In this document: positions 55,297 through 63,648 of the stretch, piece after piece | How the letters are laid out: each line of letters opens with the position of its first letter | How positions within the stretch are numbered: position 1 is the first letter of the stretch | From: Mycobacteroides sp. CBMA 271 | Lineage (GTDB): Bacteria > Actinomycetota > Actinomycetes > Mycobacteriales > Mycobacteriaceae | Reading direction: 5' to 3' | Length of the DNA stretch: 64,000 nt | Assembly (NCBI RefSeq): GCF_009729205.1 | Contig: NZ_VTHB01000003.1 | Span: 186,001-250,000 of the forward strand | Program-made: the position numbers and the translations under genes | The notes under the pieces: generated by a model | The model's database searches: none | The model's input: only the letters and a program-made list of their open reading frames with translations | What the model was told of the DNA's origin: nothing

Positions 55297-55692
55297 TTAT
55301 CCATATGTCGGTGTCGGATAGGCCCGGTGTAGCCCATTTTCGTCGAGGTTGTTGTCGAGCGACTTGAACGAGCCCGTGCTCTGGTGTTCGGTGTTGTCGT
55401 ACTCGTTCTGCGCGACCGCTGCCCACTCGGCCCAAGTCCGCACGGTGTCGATGTGGGCGTCGATCACTGCGGCGACAGAGGCTGAATCGCCAGTTACCAA
55501 CTCAGTTAGCGCCTTGTTCCAGGAAGTGCCTTCGGCGCATGCGCCCATGCCGAGGTCAAGGGCGAAGGAGGCTGCTTGGCTCCGCAATTCCTCTAACTTA
55601 TCGACGGTTGCCTTGAACTCTTGCGAAACCTTCGTTGCTGCTCCGGGCGCTAGGTGCAGCTTCTGCATTTCGAGCCCTGAATCTCCAGGCAT
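55297..55692 (-). CDS. Small helical EspC/ESX-like protein (module B)
   Basis: 131 residues starting MPGDSGLEMQ; an earlier start is less likely because it would run into the promoter region. Helical hairpin: KVSQEFKATVDKLEELRSQA and a second helix AAVIDAHIDTVRTWAEWAAV, as in EspC/WXG100-type proteins, but with the turn WNKALTEL rather than a plain WxG. First gene of module B; 12 bases before the DUF3558 gene. Confidence 0.7.
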   Translation of the reverse strand: MPGDSGLEMQKLHLAPGAATKVSQEFKATVDKLEELRSQAASFALDLGMGACAEGTSWNKALTELVTGDSASVAAVIDAHIDTVRTWAEWAAVAQNEYDNTEHQSTGSFKSLDNNLDENGLHRAYPTPTYG

Positions 55693-55744
55693 GGATGCTT
55701 CCCCTCGCTGGTCACACGGACAGGTTTGTCCTATATACACCTCA

Positions 55745-55770
55745 GACGTCGGTTGGCCCGATTTGGTTCC
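55745..55770 (-). promoter_or_regulatory. ECF (SigM-type) promoter of module B
   Basis: Read leftward: GGAACC at 55770-55765, 16-base spacer, CGTC at 55748-55745. An upstream GAAATCTT and AT-rich block are also shared with the promoter of module A at 60239-60264. The spacing and hexamers fit the SigM consensus GGAAC-N16-18-CGTC recalled from M. tuberculosis. The first gene starts about 53 bases downstream of CGTC. Confidence 0.65.
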
Positions 55771-55847
55771 ATCTTTTCTGAAAGATTTCGCTGCGCCGCG
55801 GGTATGAGCACGTCACAACCGGTCTGTGGCATGAACCGGCCGCGCCG

Positions 55848-56447
55848 TCAGGGTATTTTCGGCTGGATCTGCGTCATGATCCGCAGGGCGAGTGGGCATT
55901 GGTCGTAGTGCTTCCGAGTCAGATCTAGTTTGAGATCGACTTGCACGGCCGCGATGGCCTGCTGGGACGGGATTCCGACGGAGCAAGCAATCCAACTCTT
56001 GTCATGCAGTAGCCAGCCGGAGCGCGACCCGATTTGCACTGGTTCTTGTCGGTCGAACCGACTGTTGGGTTGCTCTAGTTGCGCTAGTGACCCATCAACG
56101 GCGTACACCTTGACAAACCAATCTGGCCCACCCCAGACACACCCACGGACTCGTTGGCCGAACGCGGTGGTGTGTGCGTCGCGCTTGTTGGCGGGGTCGA
56201 CATTCCACGTCGCAACGTCGGCGTCGGTTATCGCGGCACACGCGTCGAAGGTGGTTCCTTTGACTGGGTCGCTGTCCGCGCTTGTTGTCGTCGTTGTAGT
56301 GGCGGGGGCAGATGATGAAGACGAGTAGGCACTGATTCCGCTGGATTCGGGGGTTGGCGTGCCTTGAATACCGTCATGCGTGCACCCCGAAAGCAGCACA
56401 GTCGTTGTCGAAACGATAAGTACGGCAGCTTGTCTCACGATTGCCAT
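55848..56447 (-). CDS. DUF3558 lipoprotein (module A)
   Basis: 199 residues. Signal with lipobox VLLSGC, residues 17-22, then the same domain as at 54700-55284: KGTTFDACAAITDADVATWN, GCVWGGPDW, GSRSGWLLHD, SQQAIAAVQVDLKL, QCPLALRIMTQIQPKIP. The start MAIVRQ (56447) has GGAGGGG upstream. The two lipoproteins are roughly 60-65% identical, showing module duplication. Last gene of module A. Confidence 0.88.
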   Translation of the reverse strand: MAIVRQAAVLIVSTTTVLLSGCTHDGIQGTPTPESSGISAYSSSSSAPATTTTTTSADSDPVKGTTFDACAAITDADVATWNVDPANKRDAHTTAFGQRVRGCVWGGPDWFVKVYAVDGSLAQLEQPNSRFDRQEPVQIGSRSGWLLHDKSWIACSVGIPSQQAIAAVQVDLKLDLTRKHYDQCPLALRIMTQIQPKIP

Positions 56448-56503
56448 GTTCCCCTCCGGAGTCTGCGGGACCAATCTATCTGACCTTGGACACGCCAGGG
56501 GCT

Positions 56504-57406
56504 TTAGGTGCCTGCTGCCGGCCAGCCGGGGTCGGCGGGCAGGGTGGGGAAGTCGGTCCTCGGGTGTTCGCCGGTGACGAGGAACTTGCGCCGTTCGTAG
56601 GAGTCGGGCGCTTTATCACGGCACGCAAGCTGATCGTGGCCATAGTCTGCTCTAGGCCATGCGTTGGGTTCGTCAGGATATAGCTCTGTTGGTAGGTGAA
56701 TCGCGCTGCGAATCCTCCACCCGCCGAATACATCTACGGTGGGATTGGGTGCATCGCCGCGTTGGGGTATGGCGGTGTGACCTGCTTCCGATGGTGGAGG
56801 CGGTGTGAGCGTGATTCGTACGGGCATGGTTCCGGTCAGTGGATCTGCAGTATCTGGTAGTTCAGGGGGCAGCCGGTGTGGGTACCGGTATTGGTTGTCG
56901 GGTTGTTGTGCAGCGGTGGCGTAGCTCCAATCGCAGACTATTGCGGTGTAGCCGGACGCGGGGTCGCCGGTCAGAGCCAGTAGATGTTGTCGCCAGGTGC
57001 CAACGATGGGCGTGGTGGTCTGGAACCCGCTACTCTGCAGCTCCGCATCGCCAACGGTCAACGGCCGTACATGGAGATTCGAGCCGCGATTGTTGGTTGG
57101 GACACTGTGTTCGAAGCCAGGGTAGTAAAACTTGGGGCTGGCCATGAGTCCGCCAACTATGTATGACTCGCGGTAAGCCCGAACGATGACCGCCGGGCCT
57201 GTGAGCAGATCAATACCGGGTTCTGCACTCCACTGGACCCGAAGGTCTTGGGTCAGCCCGGTGAACGGTATCGGCAGTTGATTCGTGTCGCTGGGAGTGG
57301 GGTTGGCATTGTCGCGATGGTGTGTGCATCCTGCTAGCACCAAACCGACAAGAACCAATGCCTGGATTCTGGATACCGGCTTGCATAGGGCTGAAACGGA
57401 TTTCAC
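56504..57406 (-). CDS. Lipoprotein of unknown family (module A)
   Basis: 300 residues, GTG start overlapping the stop of the large gene by one base (TAGTG). Lipobox LVLAGC near residue 27. The mature part is beta-rich with Pro and Trp-containing segments (FTGLTQDLRVQWSAEPGIDL, YTAIVCDWSYATAAQQPDNQ) and no recognised domain. Module B lacks an equivalent. It may bind the product of the large gene at the membrane. Confidence 0.68.
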   Translation of the reverse strand: MKSVSALCKPVSRIQALVLVGLVLAGCTHHRDNANPTPSDTNQLPIPFTGLTQDLRVQWSAEPGIDLLTGPAVIVRAYRESYIVGGLMASPKFYYPGFEHSVPTNNRGSNLHVRPLTVGDAELQSSGFQTTTPIVGTWRQHLLALTGDPASGYTAIVCDWSYATAAQQPDNQYRYPHRLPPELPDTADPLTGTMPVRITLTPPPPSEAGHTAIPQRGDAPNPTVDVFGGWRIRSAIHLPTELYPDEPNAWPRADYGHDQLACRDKAPDSYERRKFLVTGEHPRTDFPTLPADPGWPAAGT

Positions 57407-59805
57407 TAGTTGCCTTTGGTTTCTGCAGGCTTAGCTGCTATGTCCTTGGCGGCACTGTCGTACGCGTTTTTGATGGTTCCGGATGTGCGCGCATCGGGTG
57501 GAACCTGGTGCATAGCTCTGTCTACCAAAGTGTGGTAGTCGTCCGCGCCCAGAGTGGCGTGGGGATGTGTGCCGTCGGGAAGTTTCATGTTCCTCACATC
57601 CTCCAAGGTGCCAACTTTCATGGCGCCTGGGTGCTCCGGTCCGGCGGGTACAAGCAGTTCCGAAGGGACTTGATCGGGCCGTAGCACCCCCGTCGCGACA
57701 TATGCGCTGAGGAGTTGTTGCTGTGCTTTCGCTTCACTCAGATCCGGAACGACGCTGTGAGCGAGTTGGCTTGGATCGACGGACCCAACGATGCTTGATT
57801 TGAGTGCGTCGGTCATGATGCCAAAGCCTGTTGTCGCCCCTTCTGGTATGGGTAGAACCTTCGTTATCGCGCTATATGCCGTTTCCTTCATTTGCTGAAG
57901 ATCCTTGGCTTTCTGCTCGGCGGTGACGGATGCGTCGTTGTGCTGCGCGTCGTTGGCTGCCGCCATCCCCGCATCCGCTAGGCCGCGGAACCTGCCAGCC
58001 TGATCCAAATCGCCCGCTGGTCCAGTGCCATGCTGTTTGACCTCTTCGGCATAGTGGTTTGTTGCGAGAACTGAGTCGCCGTAGAGCGCGGTGCCGAGCG
58101 TCGTGGCCGCTTCTTTGTCCGTGTCGAGCACGCTGAACAGCGCCTTGGCCCTAGGCATCGTTCCGTTATCGATCGCATTTTGAGTATCGAATATTTTCTC
58201 GCGGTCCTCCGGTTTCATGTCGTCGAAACCTGGTGTGGCCCCGAGTATGTTGTGGTCGCCGCCAGCGATGATTCCCGCATAAGGCACCAGGCCGGTGGCC
58301 ATGCCTCGCGCGAGTCCAGGGCTCAGTTCTCCAAGGGTTTTGACTCCTCTATTGCCGAACCCTTGGTCGTCTGAGGTGGGCAGAGAGTTCAGATCCTTTT
58401 GATCCATCACATAGGTCGAATATGCCCGCGCCGTCTCACCGGACATCCGGGCCATCTCTGGTGAGACGCCCGGTCCGGGGTGGGCTGAATCGTGCGTCCA
58501 ACTCATCAGACTGCCCGCGGCGGTGCCACCGTCAGGAAACTGATGGTGCGTCAGATCCTTCAAGAACTGGTCATTCCTCGTACCGTCGGTGTTGACCATC
58601 ATGTTGTGATCGACGATGTGGTCGCGGCCCGCTGAGGAGAATATGTTCTGGATCGTCGAGTCCGCGGGACCTAGGTGGGCGCTCTTGTTGTCGTTCTCGA
58701 AACGCAGAATGTCGGCGCCGCGCTGCATGAGTTTCTGATCCAGCTCGGTACCTCGCTGGAAACCAGCGTCGCCGTCCTTGATGACGTCCGACAGCCTATC
58801 CAGATTGCCGAGGACATTCCCCTCTGTCACGACCCCGCGGCCCTGTCCGTGTTCGAGCGGGACGTAGTTGTATCCGACGGATTTGTCGTTCAGCGCATTC
58901 TGAACCGAGGTGGGCAGCTCGTTGAAGCCACCGGTCGTCAGTTTGTCGGTAGGTCCTTGTTCTCCGGGCTGCTCGGATTTCGCGAACGCGTATTGTTTCG
59001 AGCCCATCATCTGCAGCGCATTGGCGACGATGCTTTTGTTATCCCCGAGGCGTCGTTCTGCCCGGTGAATGTCCTCGATGGACATCCCCTTCATCTGGTC
59101 GTTCAGCTGCCCCAATATCTGCTGCTGCGAACGCGTCAGCTGTACAGGTCGCCCCGCGTCGCGGTCGGCGATCTGGTCCGGGCTGAGGGTCGACGCTGCC
59201 TGGACGCGCGCCCTTTCTTCGTCAGTAGCGGTTCCGGCGAGAACGTCGTGTACGTCTTGCTGGGCCTGTTGGGGGGTTTCCTCGGTAAGACCCTTCATAG
59301 CCATGGTGTGGCCGCCGGTGCCCTCGTCCAGCACGCGCGCCAGCTCGTCATCCAACTGCTCTCCTCGCGCGACCAGGCCCGACACCTTGTCCCTGAGATC
59401 CTTGAGTTTGTTGATGACCTTCTGCAGTTCGTCCTTGCTCAGCTGTGAGATATCAGGGGGTGTCACGTTATTCGTCTTGGGATCAATATCGACTTTGGGA
59501 GGCTCGTCGGCGTAAGCCAAGAACTTGCCGATGTCGTCGGCCAGCGTTTGTGACTCTCCCTCTGCCTTCATGGCCTGCATCGCGACAAGCAACGTCTCGG
59601 TTCCCGCAGTGTCGAATCGGGCGGCCGAGCGCTTCATCGCGTCCTTGGCGGCGTCGCCGGCATCGCCTTGCCAGGTCGACATATCGACGATGGCCTGCAC
59701 GTTGTTGCCAGCCTGTTGGCTGGCATCGCCGCGTTTGGTTGCGGCGTCCGCGAGTGCCTTGATGTGCGGCGGCCACTGCTGCAAGTCGTAGAGTGTCATT
59801 CCCAT
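57406..59805 (-). CDS. Large WXG-headed protein, TPR-region/Rv2082-like family (module A)
   Basis: 799 residues. N-terminus MGMTLYDLQQWPPHIKALAD begins a helical hairpin with STWQGDAGDAA near residue 44, the WxG turn of T7SS substrates. A charged coiled coil follows (residues 110-230), then a long central region with YNYVPLEHGQGRG, TELDQKLMQRGADIL and DHNMMVNTDGTRNDQFL, and a helical C-terminus. The design resembles the mycobacterial Rv2082/Rv3899c-type proteins (annotated as TPR repeat region proteins) as I recall them. Possibly a polymorphic toxin-like or surface effector; no catalytic motif seen. Shine-Dalgarno AGGGAG before ATG. Confidence 0.72.
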   Translation of the reverse strand: MGMTLYDLQQWPPHIKALADAATKRGDASQQAGNNVQAIVDMSTWQGDAGDAAKDAMKRSAARFDTAGTETLLVAMQAMKAEGESQTLADDIGKFLAYADEPPKVDIDPKTNNVTPPDISQLSKDELQKVINKLKDLRDKVSGLVARGEQLDDELARVLDEGTGGHTMAMKGLTEETPQQAQQDVHDVLAGTATDEERARVQAASTLSPDQIADRDAGRPVQLTRSQQQILGQLNDQMKGMSIEDIHRAERRLGDNKSIVANALQMMGSKQYAFAKSEQPGEQGPTDKLTTGGFNELPTSVQNALNDKSVGYNYVPLEHGQGRGVVTEGNVLGNLDRLSDVIKDGDAGFQRGTELDQKLMQRGADILRFENDNKSAHLGPADSTIQNIFSSAGRDHIVDHNMMVNTDGTRNDQFLKDLTHHQFPDGGTAAGSLMSWTHDSAHPGPGVSPEMARMSGETARAYSTYVMDQKDLNSLPTSDDQGFGNRGVKTLGELSPGLARGMATGLVPYAGIIAGGDHNILGATPGFDDMKPEDREKIFDTQNAIDNGTMPRAKALFSVLDTDKEAATTLGTALYGDSVLATNHYAEEVKQHGTGPAGDLDQAGRFRGLADAGMAAANDAQHNDASVTAEQKAKDLQQMKETAYSAITKVLPIPEGATTGFGIMTDALKSSIVGSVDPSQLAHSVVPDLSEAKAQQQLLSAYVATGVLRPDQVPSELLVPAGPEHPGAMKVGTLEDVRNMKLPDGTHPHATLGADDYHTLVDRAMHQVPPDARTSGTIKNAYDSAAKDIAAKPAETKGN

Positions 59806-59816
59806 AGCGAGTCTCC

Positions 59817-60155
59817 CTAAACCGTGCCTTCTGGCCCGGCCGTTTCGACAAGTCTGCGATTGGCCTCTTCGCGCGTCACAAAGCTTGCTGCCGACGTCTT
59901 GTGGTTCTCACCGTGGCTTGTGAGCTCGGCGTGATGATCCGCGGTTTCCTTCTCCCATTCGGAGATTCGGTTGCTCAATGCCTTGGCGGCCCGCCCCGAA
60001 CCGAAACCTCCCTGAGCGTCAGTCAGAGCGCCATGGGCTGCGTCGTGCGCGTCCTTGAGTTCGGACGCGTGCTGGTGGAGCCGGTCTCCATGGAGGTGCA
60101 GTTCGGCGGGATCCAGGTGCAAGAAGTCACCGGGTGAACCGGATGTGCTGGCCAT
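59817..60155 (-). CDS. Small helical EspC-like T7SS-associated protein (module A)
   Basis: 112 residues starting MASTSGSPGDFLHLDPAELH with GAGGAG upstream. Two helices around a Gly-rich turn: RLHQHASELKDAHDAAHGAL, GGFGSGRAAKALSNRISEWE, and a following helix. The pattern L-D-x(3)-L-x(3)-A-D/R-x-L is that of EspC/DUF2580-type ESX partner proteins. First gene of module A, 11 bases before the large gene; probably the export partner of the latter. Confidence 0.75.
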   Translation of the reverse strand: MASTSGSPGDFLHLDPAELHLHGDRLHQHASELKDAHDAAHGALTDAQGGFGSGRAAKALSNRISEWEKETADHHAELTSHGENHKTSAASFVTREEANRRLVETAGPEGTV

Positions 60156-60238
60156 TGTTGACTCTCCTCGTCTGCGCATCTGACGGGCGCGTTGGGACAA
60201 CATCGATCGGCAGCATGCATGCCGCTATGTAAGGATCC

Positions 60239-60264
60239 GACGGGCGAAGACCCGATTCGGTTCC
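60239..60264 (-). promoter_or_regulatory. ECF (SigM-type) promoter of module A
   Basis: Read leftward: GGAACC at 60264-60259, 16-base spacer, CGTCGG from 60242. The block GGAACCGAATCGGG and the upstream GAAATCTT are shared with the module B promoter. Matches the SigM consensus GGAAC-N17-CGTCR as recalled. A palindrome TTCAAG-N4-CTTGAA (60271-60286) lies just upstream. First gene starts about 84 bases downstream of CGTC. Confidence 0.7.
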
Positions 60265-60420
60265 ATAATTTTCAAGATTTCTTGAACTGTCAGGTGTGGT
60301 GGAATCCATTCGCGCCGAGCACACACCGTACGCAGGCGTTCCGTACGTTTCTTGTGCCGGCCCGGCACGTTCCGCCACTCGCCGGAGTCATCATCAAGTG
60401 CCGCTACGAAGGACCGCAAT

Positions 60421-60744
60421 ATGGCCGAGTACGCAGACTCCAACCTGCTGCAAGATATCGAGGACATGCTTGATGTGGGAGCAGTTGGGCTGTACGAATT
60501 TGTTTGGACCTTGCGCAGTGAAAGACCAGGCACGTCGATCGACCAGCTCAGGGACCAGGCCGCCCGCGTACTTCGCCATCTCCTCGACACGCGAGATATC
60601 GAACCCATACTGCAGGTGTGGCCACACTCAGATCCGGTTGGCACCTTCGACCCAATGAACCTCGGCCTGAATGCATGGGATGACCCTGTTCTGAATCAGC
60701 CGTACCCCGCTCTGATCTTGGCAAAGCGCCATACCCACCCTTGA
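60421..60744 (+). CDS. Hypothetical protein, divergent from module A
   Basis: 107 residues, start ATG at 60421 with AAGGA upstream. Acidic, helical N-terminal half (SNLLQDIEDMLDVGAVGLYE, IDQLRDQAARVLRHLLDTRD) and a C-terminal part with Trp/Pro residues (LNAWDDPVLNQPYPALIL). No family recognised. Its divergence from the T7SS-like modules suggests it may belong to them, for instance as a cytosolic partner. Confidence 0.6.
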   Translation: MAEYADSNLLQDIEDMLDVGAVGLYEFVWTLRSERPGTSIDQLRDQAARVLRHLLDTRDIEPILQVWPHSDPVGTFDPMNLGLNAWDDPVLNQPYPALILAKRHTHP

Positions 60745-60761
60745 CCGCCTAACTTACCGCT

Positions 60762-60781
60762 GATAACTTAACGCCGTTATC
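60762..60781. promoter_or_regulatory. Putative operator upstream of MMPL transporter
   Basis: Inverted repeat GATAAC-N8-GTTATC 22 bases before the mmpL start, with a nearby direct repeat TAACTTA. A candidate site for the TetR protein encoded downstream of the transporter; inference only. Confidence 0.4.
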
Positions 60782-60803
60782 CTCTGGTGGAAGGCACGGC
60801 GAC

Positions 60804-63014
60804 ATGCTGGAACGTTTGGCTCGATCGGTTATTGCGGCACCTCGCCTCGTACTGGGCGTGGCACTGCTCATCGCCATCGCGGCCGCCATCTTTGGGGTTC
60901 CGGTCACCAAGCACCTCGCCGCCGGCGGACAGCAGGATCCCAACTCCGAATCCGCCCACGTGGCTCACGTTCTCACCGACAAGTTCGACATCAGCGACCA
61001 ATCGCTGGTGTTCATGCTCAGCAGCGAGCTGGGCGCGCAGAGCCCGCAGATGCGTTCCGTCGCAGCCGATCTAGAGCGCCAACTCAAAGACTCCGGTGTC
61101 GTGCTGAACCTGACTTCGGCATGGACCGCACCGCAGCCCGCGGCCTCCGAGCTGTTCAGCACCGACGGAAAGTCGGGGATGATCGTCGCCGGACTCACCG
61201 GAGGTGAGAACGTGGCCCAGAAACACGCTGCCAAGCTCATCAAGGCTCTGGCCGTGGATCGGGATGGCGTCTCGATCAAGGCCGGGGGCGTCGCCACCCT
61301 CTACAACCAGATCGTCACGCAGACCGAAAAGGATCTGCTGGTGATGGAGTCGATCGCGATTCCCATCAGCTTCGTGGTGTTGGTGTGGATCTTCGGCGGG
61401 CTGTACGCGGCGCTGCTGCCGCTGCTGGTGGGCGTGTTCGCGATCGTGGGTGCGATGTCGATCCTGCGGGGCCTGACCTACCTCACCGACGTGTCGGTGT
61501 TCGCGCTCAATCTCACTGTCGCACTGGGATTGGCCCTCGCCATCGACTACTCGCTGCTGATCATCAGCCGATATCGCGAGGAGGTGAGCGCCGGTAAACC
61601 GCGTGATGAGGCACTGGTGCTGACCATGACGACAGCGGGCCGCACGGTGTTGTTCTCGGCGCTGACGGTCGCCCTCGCGCTGGTGGCACTGATCCTGTTC
61701 CCGATGTACTTCCTCAAATCATTCGGGTACGCCGGTGTCGCCACCGTCTTCGTGGGCGCAATCGCCGCCCTGGTCATCGTGCCCGCCGTGATAACCCTGT
61801 TGGGCGACCGGATCGACAACCTCGATGTGCGCCGGCTCATTCGGAAAGTCTTGGGCAGAGCAGAACCCGAACCTAAGGAAGTCACCGAAACGTTCTGGTA
61901 CCGAACCACCAAACAGGTTATGACGCGGGCGGTTCCGATCGGAATCGTGATCGTCACGGCCCTGGTGGTCCTGGGCTTGCCGTTCCTCAATGGCAAGTTC
62001 GGGTTCCCGGATGACAGGGTGCTCCCGGCATCGTCGTCGGCGCACCAGGTCGGCAACGAGATGCGCAAGAACTTCAACAACAACAGCTCCACCAACCTGT
62101 CCGTCATCGCCGAGGGCATCGGCGAACAGTCGCCGGCAGAGATTGGCCGTTATGCCACGGAGCTGTCAAAAATCGAGGACGTCAAAGAGGTGGCGGCCCC
62201 CACCGGGGCATACATCCGGGGAATGAAGGTCGGGCCACCCGCTGGCGCAACCGGAATAAAGGACGGCACAGCGCTTTTCACAATTCAGACCGGCGCTAAG
62301 CCGTATACGTCCGCCGCGGATCGTCAGCTCGACGCCATTCATGCCCTCACCGGCCCTGGCGGCGCCGTCGCGCAGATCGGCGGCGGCGCTCAGCTGGACC
62401 GTGATGCCGTCGACGGCATTGTGCACAAACTTCCCCTGGTGCTGGCCATCATCGCGACCGTCACCTTCGTGCTGCTGTTCCTGCTGACCGGCTCGTTGGT
62501 GCTGCCCCTCAAGGCCCTCGTGCTGAACGTGCTATCGCTGTCCGCGACCTTCGGTGCGCTGATCTGGATCTTCCAAGAGGGGCACCTAGGTGGCTTCGGC
62601 ACCGAGGTTACCGGCACCATCGTCGCCTCCATGCCGATGCTGTTGTTCTGCATCGCATTTGGCTTGTCCATGGACTACGAGGTATTCCTGATCTCCCGGA
62701 TCCGTGAATACTGGATGGCATCGGGGCGCACGCGCGCCGACAGCGATGAGGCCGTCGCGCTCGGATTGGCTCGCACCGGACGGGTGGTCACCGCCGCCGC
62801 GCTGATCATGTCGATCGCCTTCGCGGCACTCATGGCCGCACAGGTGTCCTTCATGCGCATGTTCGGCACCGGATTAACCATCGCAATCCTGGTCGACGCC
62901 ACCATCATCCGAATGCTGTTGGTGCCCTCGTTTATGCGGATACTTGGGCGCGCCAACTGGTGGGCGCCCAAGCCGCTGGTGAAATTGCATGAGCGAATCG
63001 GGTTCAGTGACTAA
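60804..63014 (+). CDS. MMPL family (RND) transporter
   Basis: 736-residue inner membrane protein with the MmpL plan: one helix, periplasmic domain, five helices, linker, one helix, second periplasmic domain, five helices. The paired Asp-Tyr proton-relay motifs are present: AIDYSLLIISRYREE near residue 250 and SMDYEVFLISRIREYW near residue 625. Length is at the short end of the family (MmpL11/MmpL13 type lack a long C-terminal tail). It probably exports a lipid or other hydrophobic compound. A TetR gene overlaps its end, indicating drug- or lipid-responsive control. Confidence 0.9.
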   Translation: MLERLARSVIAAPRLVLGVALLIAIAAAIFGVPVTKHLAAGGQQDPNSESAHVAHVLTDKFDISDQSLVFMLSSELGAQSPQMRSVAADLERQLKDSGVVLNLTSAWTAPQPAASELFSTDGKSGMIVAGLTGGENVAQKHAAKLIKALAVDRDGVSIKAGGVATLYNQIVTQTEKDLLVMESIAIPISFVVLVWIFGGLYAALLPLLVGVFAIVGAMSILRGLTYLTDVSVFALNLTVALGLALAIDYSLLIISRYREEVSAGKPRDEALVLTMTTAGRTVLFSALTVALALVALILFPMYFLKSFGYAGVATVFVGAIAALVIVPAVITLLGDRIDNLDVRRLIRKVLGRAEPEPKEVTETFWYRTTKQVMTRAVPIGIVIVTALVVLGLPFLNGKFGFPDDRVLPASSSAHQVGNEMRKNFNNNSSTNLSVIAEGIGEQSPAEIGRYATELSKIEDVKEVAAPTGAYIRGMKVGPPAGATGIKDGTALFTIQTGAKPYTSAADRQLDAIHALTGPGGAVAQIGGGAQLDRDAVDGIVHKLPLVLAIIATVTFVLLFLLTGSLVLPLKALVLNVLSLSATFGALIWIFQEGHLGGFGTEVTGTIVASMPMLLFCIAFGLSMDYEVFLISRIREYWMASGRTRADSDEAVALGLARTGRVVTAAALIMSIAFAALMAAQVSFMRMFGTGLTIAILVDATIIRMLLVPSFMRILGRANWWAPKPLVKLHERIGFSD

Positions 63015-63648
63015 GCGCCAACGCTCCTCGCGGGGATCGGGCGATCAGCTGCGCGACGAGATCGTCGATGCCGCAATAAATCTCGTCCTGAACACCAAAG
63101 AGCTACGCGCACCGTCGATTCGCGAGGTGGCGCGCAAGATCGGTGTCACTCCACCGTCGATCTATCTGCATTTCGCGGACAAAGACGAGCTGATGGATGC
63201 GGTATGTGGGCAGTACTACCAGCGACTCGACGACAAGATGGTTGACGCGGCGCTCGACCAGCCGACCGCGCTGGAGCGCCTGCACGCCCAGGGCATGGCG
63301 TATGTGCGCTTTGCCGTTGCGACACCACTGATGTATCGCCTGGCCACTTCCGCGCCACCGCGCAACGACAGCGAGCTGGACGAGACGCTGGTCAGTGCGG
63401 CGTTCGCGCATCTACACAATGGAGTCAAGGAACTCGTCGCCGAAGGGTTCTACCCCGACGGTGACACGGTCGCCATGGCGTTGCAGCTCTGGGCTGCGGC
63501 GCACGGGGTGGCATCGATGCTGGTCACCAAGCCGTACCTGCCCTGGGGTGATTCGGAAGAATTCGCCGACAACGCATTACGTGTGGCCTGCCTAGGGCAG
63601 GCGGTCAGCGATATCGACTTGGCGGGCGTGCTGCCGCGTCAGAAGTAG
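62989..63648 (+). CDS. TetR family regulator of the MMPL transporter
   Basis: 219 residues. HTH IREVARKIGVTPPSIYLHFADK at residues 44-65 (given as region), followed by a helical ligand domain with a WHG-type end (LQLWAAAHGVASML). ATG at 62989 overlaps the transporter gene by 26 bases; a GTG at 63007 is an alternative start within the same overlap. Co-transcription suggests feedback repression of the operon. Confidence 0.88.
   Translation: MSESGSVTKRQRSSRGSGDQLRDEIVDAAINLVLNTKELRAPSIREVARKIGVTPPSIYLHFADKDELMDAVCGQYYQRLDDKMVDAALDQPTALERLHAQGMAYVRFAVATPLMYRLATSAPPRNDSELDETLVSAAFAHLHNGVKELVAEGFYPDGDTVAMALQLWAAAHGVASMLVTKPYLPWGDSEEFADNALRVACLGQAVSDIDLAGVLPRQK

Noticed and set aside
60225..60266. 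13-codon ORF MEPNRVFARRILT upstream of module A, matched by a 13-codon ORF MEPNRANRRLRCI at 55731-55772
   Set aside because: Both start inside the -35 element of the shared GGAACC-N16-CGTC promoter and run through the -10, so they would not be fully transcribed. The similarity is explained by promoter conservation.
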